NCBI RefSeq assembly: GCF_016107555.1
Contig: NZ_JABASU010000008.1
Span: 41,497-105,496 of the forward strand
Length of the DNA: 64,000 nt
Origin: Psychrobacter celer
GTDB lineage: Bacteria; Pseudomonadota; Gammaproteobacteria; Pseudomonadales; Moraxellaceae
Direction: 5' to 3'
The notes beneath the pieces are model-generated. The model was not told the DNA's origin. It was given only the letters and a program-made list of their open reading frames with translations, and searched no databases. Position numbers and translations under genes: made by a program. This document shows positions 58,291 to 64,000 of this stretch, piece after piece (position 1 is the stretch's first letter; the number at the start of each line of letters is the position of its first letter).

Positions 58291-59379
58291 ATGTCATCTA
58301 CCTCATCTCATTCAAAACCTACCGCTCGGCATAAGAGTGCGGCCTCATCAGCGCCTACGCGTGTGGTCATCAATACCAGACCGGTAGAGCGTGCCGCTCC
58401 GTTGACGCAGTATTTACAAGCTGCGGGTCTAAGCGTGGTAGAGATTCCGATGCTAACGCTACAGCCGCGTCCTATCACAAATGCGGAGATGGCGCTGATG
58501 CGTCAGTGGTTTGCAGGCGACTATCAGGCACTGGTCATCGTCAGTCCTACGGCGGCAGCAGCGGGACTAGCGGTTTGGCAAGCGCTTGCCCGCGAGCACC
58601 ATGGCCAGCACTCTGAGAGGAATGGTGACAAGCAAAAAAATGCAAGCCAAAACAATGAAAGCCAAAAAACCACCGAGCGGCAAAACCTCAGCGCCCCCAG
58701 TCACTTAATTGCGGTAGGAGAGGCGACAGCTGCGGTCTTAAATGAGGCAAAAATCAAGGCGGCAAGCTATCACGTGCTGCAGCCGCGCGTGGCCAACAAC
58801 GAAGGCATGCTTGCGATGCCAGAGATCGACAGCTTGCAAGCAGGGGACAAGCTATTGGTATGGCGCGGTCTTGGTGGCCGCCGTTTATTGGTCAACACGT
58901 TACAAGCGCGCGGTGTCCATATCGATAGCATCGCTTGGTACGAGCGTATCATGCCTCACGAGGCCTATAGGCAATACAATCAGTGGTTACAGCAGTTTTC
59001 TACGGCCGCTTCTGTGCCTAGCCCCCTATCATCAGAAGCAGTACCAGCAGCGCCAAGCACCGCTCAGCATCCACAGCCTATATCCAAACAGTCAAAACCG
59101 ATCGTTATCATTAGTAGTGCCACCGCCTTTGAGCATTGGCGGCAAGTGGTCAGTCAAGGTAAGCGACAAGCAAATGATGAGACGAGTGCTGAGGATACTG
59201 TAAAGCAGCCATTGGCAGACAGTACAAGTGCTGATGGATTGCCCAAGCTCAAGCTGTCGGACTTTGCTTATGTGGTGCTGGGTGAGCGCTTGGCCAATAT
59301 GGTTGCCGATGAGCAGTTGAGCTACTGGCGGGTGGAGGATTTGGCACCAGCCACCATACTGGCTGCGATCAGTGCTTGA
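58291..59379 (+). CDS. hemD: Uroporphyrinogen-III synthase
   Basis: Cyclises hydroxymethylbilane with D-ring inversion. HemD is a fast-evolving two-domain family; visible anchors are VVINTRPVERAAPLTQYLQAAG, SPTAAAAGL, AVGEATAAVL, GDKLLVWRGLGGRRLLVNTL and the final VVLGERLANM. 362 residues against 246 in E. coli. Three hydrophilic inserts explain this (Asn/Gln/Lys-rich near 108-140, Pro/Ser/Ala-rich near 245-275, Asp/Thr/Ser-rich near 295-325). ATG at 58291 is preferred to a TTG 12 codons earlier. Confidence 0.92.
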   Translation: MSSTSSHSKPTARHKSAASSAPTRVVINTRPVERAAPLTQYLQAAGLSVVEIPMLTLQPRPITNAEMALMRQWFAGDYQALVIVSPTAAAAGLAVWQALAREHHGQHSERNGDKQKNASQNNESQKTTERQNLSAPSHLIAVGEATAAVLNEAKIKAASYHVLQPRVANNEGMLAMPEIDSLQAGDKLLVWRGLGGRRLLVNTLQARGVHIDSIAWYERIMPHEAYRQYNQWLQQFSTAASVPSPLSSEAVPAAPSTAQHPQPISKQSKPIVIISSATAFEHWRQVVSQGKRQANDETSAEDTVKQPLADSTSADGLPKLKLSDFAYVVLGERLANMVADEQLSYWRVEDLAPATILAAISA

Positions 59380-59478
59380 TACGCCTAGAATATGGCTGTT
59401 TTGTCATCAGGATGCGTCTTCCTGTTTTATACGGCTTGCGACAACCATGACCCAATCTACCAGTAACGGTGCTGTACT

Positions 59479-60426
59479 ATGTCTATGAACCCTGAGACTT
59501 CACCCAAGGACCTCTCTGCTATCCAGCAGCGCCGGCAAGCAAATATGCTACTCATACGCTTACAATGGCTGACGATTTTATTGCTTATCGCCGCCTTACT
59601 CTGGTTATATATCAGCCAGCAGCGTTTTGAGCAGAGTGTTCACGAGCGTCTGCAAAGTAACGAGCAAGTTGTCAGCCGTTTAAACGAGATGGATGATCGC
59701 TTGTTTGCCATGAGTCAGCAGACGCTACCTGAGCCGCGCGTGGCAGCCAGTAGCCAAGCGCAAAATCAGCTGGATTTACTGCGTATTCAAATAAAAGCGG
59801 TGGATAGGCTGCTGGTGGATAACAACGATAGCGCGGCGATTGATTTGCTGCGAGGGCTACACTGGCAGCTGTCGCAAAGCAGTAATGAGATTGCCCCTGC
59901 GCTGACGGTAGTGATTAAGCAAAGCCTGCTAAAAGACATTGAGCGTCTACAAGCGCAAAGCTCGCAGCCAAGCCCGTGGCAGATGCATAACTTGGCCATG
60001 CAAAATATCCAAACCTTTTTGCATCGCCATGAGCGTCACGATCATAAAGAGGGTAGCAAGGACAATAAAACCCCAGCTGCAAACACAGCTAAAGACAAGG
60101 AGTCACTGACCCGTAGGCAGCTGACCATCCACGAGACTATTATGACGCTGAATTTGGCCATGCAAGCCAGCAATATGCGCGACCGTGAGCAGCTCATCAG
60201 TTATCTGTCGCAGGCACGCAAACAGCTCATAACCCTCACACCAAGCGCTGATGAGCGGCAGAAACAGGCCAACCTGCAAGCGTCAGATCAAACGGCCAAT
60301 ATCACGATGATGCAAGCCCCCAACGACGTGGCAGAGGTGATCAATTGGCTAGATCAATTGATTGTCGAAGCACCCAAGCCCACGGCGCTATTGACCACGC
60401 AAGTCTTAGCCAAATCGCAGCGCTAG
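59479..60426 (+). CDS. hemX: HemX-like membrane protein
   Basis: Single-pass protein of the HemX family, encoded after hemCD in many gamma-proteobacteria; its function is unclear and the old name uroporphyrin-III C-methyltransferase is not supported. One membrane helix (about 28-48, LTILLLIAALLWLYI) follows a short cytoplasmic N-terminus. A periplasmic coiled-coil region (50-140) with LLRIQIKAVDRLLVDNNDSAAIDLL is characteristic. A polar Lys/Asp/Asn insert occurs near 190-212. The usual downstream hemY is missing; a thioesterase gene follows. Confidence 0.85.
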   Translation: MSMNPETSPKDLSAIQQRRQANMLLIRLQWLTILLLIAALLWLYISQQRFEQSVHERLQSNEQVVSRLNEMDDRLFAMSQQTLPEPRVAASSQAQNQLDLLRIQIKAVDRLLVDNNDSAAIDLLRGLHWQLSQSSNEIAPALTVVIKQSLLKDIERLQAQSSQPSPWQMHNLAMQNIQTFLHRHERHDHKEGSKDNKTPAANTAKDKESLTRRQLTIHETIMTLNLAMQASNMRDREQLISYLSQARKQLITLTPSADERQKQANLQASDQTANITMMQAPNDVAEVINWLDQLIVEAPKPTALLTTQVLAKSQR

Positions 60427-60492
60427 TCGTTGGTGCTCGATGATAAGACACACCCAAATAATAAAAAATAGGATGATAAAAAAGGATACTTT

Positions 60493-60975
60493 ATGAACCG
60501 CTCCCTACCAGCCGATTTACCGACAGTCAATGAGCCCCTAGCGACTGAGCTGGCTTACTATCCCGTCATCCATCATCAGCCGATTCACTGGGGCGAGATG
60601 GACGCCTTTAACCATCTAAATAACGTGGTGTTTTATCGTTATGCTGAGTCAGCGCGTATTGCTTATCTGCAGGCATTAGGCATGTTTGATGGCAGCATGG
60701 TGACGGTATTGGCACAGTCAAGCTGTCAGTATTTGCGTCCTGTGGTCTACCCTGATACTTTGTTATTAGGAGTGCGCTGCCAGCGTTTGGGCCGTACCAG
60801 TATCGTGATGGAGTATAGTTACTATAGTACGGCGCAAAGTCTGGTAGTGGCGACGGCTGAGGCGGTGGTGGTGCGCTTGGACAGCGCTGGCAAGGACAAA
60901 TTGCCGTGGAGCAGCGCCGAGCGCGCGCGCCTATTGGCATTAGAAGCGACCGTTGGTCATATGCCTGAGGTCTGA
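60493..60975 (+). CDS. 4HBT-family acyl-CoA thioesterase
   Basis: A 160-residue hotdog-fold thioesterase. The catalytic-Asp motif is HWGEMDAFNHLNNVVFYRYAESARIAYLQ (span about 32-60), typical of the YbgC/FadM-like 4-hydroxybenzoyl-CoA thioesterase group, followed by a SCQYLRPVVYPDTLLLG strand. The acyl substrate is not predictable. AAAGGAT precedes the ATG. It follows hemX by 66 bases. Confidence 0.9.
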   Translation: MNRSLPADLPTVNEPLATELAYYPVIHHQPIHWGEMDAFNHLNNVVFYRYAESARIAYLQALGMFDGSMVTVLAQSSCQYLRPVVYPDTLLLGVRCQRLGRTSIVMEYSYYSTAQSLVVATAEAVVVRLDSAGKDKLPWSSAERARLLALEATVGHMPEV

Positions 60976-61004
60976 GCCTCAACTTTTATAGATGTTACTC
61001 GCAC

Positions 61005-61043
61005 ATAAAAAAACACGCTCAGTTTATAAGCGTGCTTTTTTTA
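61005..61043. terminator. Bidirectional terminator between thioesterase and ribB
   Basis: A 6-bp stem CACGCT/AGCGTG (61014-61019 with 61029-61034) is flanked by seven A on the left and seven T on the right, allowing use from both sides. Confidence 0.8.
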
Positions 61044-61100
61044 TGATTGATAAGGCCACTTAATCACTATCGAATAGTGCTTAAATAATGATCACAGCGC

Positions 61101-62213
61101 CTAGCCTTGCTTGGGTGCATGCACAAAATCTACTACGTTTAGATCAAAGCCTGATAGTGCATAAAACTTCATGGGTGATGACAATAAACGCATATCACGC
61201 ACGCCTAAATGACGCAAAATCTGTGCGCCAACCCCGATGCTACGATACGGCTGCTGGGTGATGGTTGATTGCGATTGATTGTCCGCCGCTTTATCCAGCG
61301 CATCGCCTAGATCAACGGGCTGATTGCTACCAATCCAAACCAGCACGCCGCGCTCTGAGGCGCTGATTTCTTCCAACGCTGACTGTACGCTCCATCCGCT
61401 ACGACCTGTCATATCGTTTTTGGCGGCAAACAAGTCACGCAGCGGATGGAAGCCATGGACACGAACAGTACTGACGCCTTCGCTGACATCGCCCTTGACC
61501 AAGGCCAAATGTGTCTCTTCAGCGCCAAACTCACGGAAGCGGTGCAAGGTAAAAGTCCCATGCTCGGTCTCAAAAGGACGCGTCTCTACTTCTTCTACCG
61601 TTTGCTCGTTGGCGATACGGTAATTGATCAGATCAGCGATTGTACCCATCTTGATGCCGTGCTCTTTGGCAAAGATTTCAAGATCGTCACGACGTGCCAT
61701 CGTGCCATCAGCGTTGATGACCTCGACGATGACCGCTGCAGGCTCCAGTCCCGCTAGGCGAGCCAAGTCGCAGCCTGCTTCGGTGTGGCCGGCACGGTGC
61801 AGGACGCCGCCGTTTTGTGCCATGATAGGGAAGATATGGCCAGGTTGTACGATGTCTTCGGGTTTGGCTGATGCAGAGACCGCTGCCTGAATAGTGCGCG
61901 CGCGGTCAGCCGCTGAGATACCTGTGCTGACGCCTTCAGCCGCTTCGATAGACACCGTAAAGTTGGTGCTAAACTTTGCTTCGTTGCGATCAGACATTAA
62001 CGGTAGTGCTAGCTGTTGGCAGCGCGCTTGCGATAGGGTCAGACACACTAGGCCGCGAGCATGGGTGATCATAAAGTTGATGTCTTCAGGGCGCACATGG
62101 GTGGCGGCCATGATGATATCGCCTTCGTTTTCGCGGTCTTCATCATCCATTAAGATGACCATTTTTCCAGCACGGATGTCTTCGATAATCTCAGGAATGG
62201 TATTTAAACTCAT
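61101..62213 (-). CDS. ribB: 3,4-Dihydroxy-2-butanone-4-phosphate synthase with degenerate GTP cyclohydrolase II domain
   Basis: Makes the four-carbon precursor of riboflavin from ribulose 5-phosphate. The N-terminal RibB domain (1-205) has VILMDDEDRENEGDIIMAA, HARGLVCLTL, and HRAGHTEAGCDLARLAGL. The C-terminal 165 residues resemble GTP cyclohydrolase II, but the zinc cysteines and catalytic residues are gone: RVHGFHPLRDLF stands for RVHSECLTGD-like sequence and GRSGWSVQSAL for the CDCG..L motif. This is the RibBX type, so cyclohydrolase activity must come from a separate RibA. 370 residues. Confidence 0.93.
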   Translation of the reverse strand: MSLNTIPEIIEDIRAGKMVILMDDEDRENEGDIIMAATHVRPEDINFMITHARGLVCLTLSQARCQQLALPLMSDRNEAKFSTNFTVSIEAAEGVSTGISAADRARTIQAAVSASAKPEDIVQPGHIFPIMAQNGGVLHRAGHTEAGCDLARLAGLEPAAVIVEVINADGTMARRDDLEIFAKEHGIKMGTIADLINYRIANEQTVEEVETRPFETEHGTFTLHRFREFGAEETHLALVKGDVSEGVSTVRVHGFHPLRDLFAAKNDMTGRSGWSVQSALEEISASERGVLVWIGSNQPVDLGDALDKAADNQSQSTITQQPYRSIGVGAQILRHLGVRDMRLLSSPMKFYALSGFDLNVVDFVHAPKQG

Positions 62214-62519
62214 AGTAAGTCTCGATATTTTATTATGTGTAGATAGGTGTGAGGTAACATATATAGCATGATCTGCCTATAGTAACAGCCGCTGACGCCA
62301 TAGGCTGTTGCGATTAGGAAACGTGCCGCTGGCTACATTTATTCGATGATGGGCACGACCCGGCTATAGGTACGGACGCTAGGCACGATTGCCTCATTGC
62401 TTATATATCATTATGAGGACATTTTAACGCTTTTCATCCTATCGTGCTGCCCCATCTCCAAACTATATGCCGAAGTCTGTCAAAAACAGCGTTCAGTATT
62501 ACTAATAAACGGGCAGGTT
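62214..62519 (-). other. 306-bp leader region of ribB
   Basis: No gene. Perfect inverted repeats AACAGCC/GGCTGTT (62284-62290 with 62303-62309) and CGTGCC/GGCACG (62322-62327 with 62352-62357), plus another GGCACG at 62382, suggest a structured transcript. I looked for the conserved blocks of the FMN riboswitch and did not find them. TTGACA occurs on the minus strand near 62480 without a good -10. Confidence 0.45.
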
Positions 62520-63809
62520 TTAAAAGTTACTGGCAGATTGGGATTTTAGCCAGTCCATAAACTGCTTGCTGTGCTGCTCTCGCTGATTATCAGAAAAATA
62601 ATAAAAGCGCGTACCCAGCAGCGTATCTGGCAGATAATGCTGCGGATAATAATGATTTGGGTAGTCGTGTGGATAGGCGTAGCCCTGCCCGTAGCCTTGA
62701 TTTCGCATCAATTTGGTCACGCCATTGCGCAGATGTAGCGGTACGGGAGAGGCGTCTTTTTCTGCCAAGGCCATCGCCGCATTTATCGCTTTATAAGTGC
62801 TGTTGCTTTTGGCACTGGTCGCCAGATACACCACCACTTGCCCTAATATAATGCGCGCCTCTGGCATACCGATGGACTGCACGCTACGTAGGGCGGCATC
62901 AGCGAGGAGTAGGGCATTGGGGTTGGCATTGCCGATATCTTCGCTCGCCAAGATGACCAAACGCCGCGCGATAAAATCAGCTGGCTCTCCGCCCACCAGC
63001 ATCCGCGCCATCCAGTAGAGCGCCGCATCAGGGTCGGAGCCGCGCACGGACTTTATCATGGCAGAGACAATATCGTAATGCTGCTCGCCGTCTTTGTCAT
63101 AGCGTACCAGCGCCGTTTGTGCAACGCGAGCGACCAGCGCATCATCGATGATCAGCGGCGATTGTCTGGTATCCGCCGTTTGTATGGCCAGCTCTAGTAG
63201 ATTAAGCGCCTTTCTGGCATCGCCGTGTGCCAGTTGGCTAATAGTGTCTTGTGCCTGCAAATCCACGACCAAGTCTTTGAAAATGCTATCTTCTGAGATA
63301 GCACGCTGCAACACGGCGGCGATTTGCTCGGGTGTCAGTGGCTCCAAGCGATAAACCTGACAACGCGATAGCAAAGCATTGTTGACGCTAAATGAGGGGT
63401 TTTCGGTGGTTGCCCCAATCAAGGTAATATCCCCAGACTCGACGGCGCCAAGTAAGGCATCTTGCTGCGCTTTGTTAAAGCGGTGTATCTCATCGATAAA
63501 CACCACCGGCGACTCAAAGCTCAACGAGTCCTTAACCTCCAGCACTTCGCGTAACTGCTTGACCCCCGTATTGAGTGCCGACAACGCATGAAACGGCCGA
63601 CCCACGGCATCAGCCAATAGCATAGCAATGGTGGTTTTGCCGATGCCTGCCTCACCGTGCAAGATAATGGAGGGCAGATGGCCTTGCTCGACCAAGCGTC
63701 GTAGCGGTGCCCCAGCTGCCAGCAGATGCTCTTGACCGATGATAGCATCGAGCGTCGCTGGGCGCATGCGCTGGGCAAGCGGGGTATCGGCATGAAAGTT
63801 TGGCGGCAT
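62520..63809 (-). CDS. rarA: Replication-associated recombination protein RarA (MgsA)
   Basis: AAA+ ATPase of the RarA/MgsA/WRNIP1 family that acts at stalled replication forks. Walker [18 protein letters not shown] (about 54), Walker [21 protein letters not shown], sensor 1 [13 protein letters not shown] and an arginine finger in ALLSRCQVY are present. The C-terminal tetramerisation domain has [23 protein letters not shown] sequence, here [19 protein letters not shown], and [15 protein letters not shown]. 429 residues; E. coli RarA is 447. Confidence 0.96.
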   Translation of the reverse strand: MPPNFHADTPLAQRMRPATLDAIIGQEHLLAAGAPLRRLVEQGHLPSIILHGEAGIGKTTIAMLLADAVGRPFHALSALNTGVKQLREVLEVKDSLSFESPVVFIDEIHRFNKAQQDALLGAVESGDITLIGATTENPSFSVNNALLSRCQVYRLEPLTPEQIAAVLQRAISEDSIFKDLVVDLQAQDTISQLAHGDARKALNLLELAIQTADTRQSPLIIDDALVARVAQTALVRYDKDGEQHYDIVSAMIKSVRGSDPDAALYWMARMLVGGEPADFIARRLVILASEDIGNANPNALLLADAALRSVQSIGMPEARIILGQVVVYLATSAKSNSTYKAINAAMALAEKDASPVPLHLRNGVTKLMRNQGYGQGYAYPHDYPNHYYPQHYLPDTLLGTRFYYFSDNQREQHSKQFMDWLKSQSASNF

Positions 63810-63963
63810 AACACTCTCTATCGTTAATCAATGGGGCGGCAAAAGGATAGTCAATATAAAAGCACAGGCGCAGTATCAAATTAAAATGTATCAACTATCT
63901 ATCATAGGATATCAATTACGCGTAGGACTATCCTAGCACTCCTTACCGTTCCAAAAATCTTAC

Positions 63964-64000
63964 TCAAACCTAGCCAATATTGACTATTAGATAGGTTTGA
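63964..64000. repeat. Inverted repeat at the window edge
   Basis: TCAAACCTA at 63964-63972 is the perfect inverse of TAGGTTTGA at 63992-64000, with a 19-base loop. It may be a terminator or part of a longer repeat cut by the window end. The rest of 63810-64000 contains the rarA upstream region and no gene. Confidence 0.5.

Noticed and set aside
62214..62519. FMN riboswitch upstream of ribB
   Set aside because: The conserved blocks (GGGGCAGGGTGAAA-like and the ACCGGCGGTAA-type strands) could not be found on the minus strand.

Overview
The window reads as chromosomal DNA of a gamma-proteobacterium of the family Moraxellaceae, most likely a Psychrobacter. This rests on protein character and gene order: pilB-pilC-pilD-coaE, tpiA-secG-tRNA-Leu-tRNA-fMet-rimP-nusA-infB-rbfA-truB-rpsO-pnp, argH divergent from algZ-algR-hemC-hemD-hemX, and core enzymes carrying hydrophilic Ser/Asn/Gln/Thr-rich insertions. 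The assignment is inference; no database was searched. I see no prophage, IS transposase, CRISPR array or integrated island, and almost all of the DNA is housekeeping.

Layout. 1-9.1 kb: LPS export permeases lptF-lptG, then a minus-strand block (RsmC-like methyltransferase, DUF3817 protein, xerD, tusA, a membrane protein, ruvX, yqgE, recN). 9.1-16.2 kb: a 0.6-kb gene-free gap, ppnP, rlmB, then minus-strand coaE and the type IV pilus assembly genes pilD, pilC, pilB. 16.2-31 kb: the conserved translation/RNA block from tpiA to pnp, interrupted after truB by a DJ-1/PfpI gene and two very small acidic proteins. 31-42 kb: accessory genes, namely a divergent macrodomain protein, a membrane-anchored coiled-coil protein, yheV-prlC, a bacterial eRF1-like (baeRF-type) protein, an EEP-family phosphodiesterase, a quinone reductase-like MDR, and an ABC exporter / alpha-beta hydrolase / AlkB-like operon. 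42-47 kb: a DMT transporter, class I fructose-bisphosphate aldolase, and thiC with a TPP riboswitch. 47-53 kb: the Pho-controlled pstS-pstC-pstA-pstB-phoU cluster and yggX. 53-64 kb: argH, algZ-algR, the heme genes hemC-hemD-hemX, a thioesterase, a ribB whose cyclohydrolase half is degenerate, and rarA.

Most interesting signals. (i) Four intergenic copies of a nested palindromic repeat of about 70-146 bp with a shared core, found at 27.2, 43.2, 51.5 and 53.1 kb; this looks like an undescribed MITE-like or RNA-structural element. (ii) A stand-alone protein resembling the DarG-type macrodomain but lacking the usual catalytic loop. (iii) A bacterial eRF1-like protein with GGS where eRF1 has GGQ. 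(iv) Recurrent low-complexity insertions in otherwise conserved enzymes. (v) An initiator tRNA with a U1-U72 mismatch in place of the textbook C1-A72. (vi) A 5' leader of pnp with a nested hairpin suited to RNase III autoregulation.

Terminators at many gene ends and intergenic leaders are listed individually. Where the longest reading frame began at TTG or lacked a ribosome binding site, I moved the start to the best-supported downstream codon and said so.
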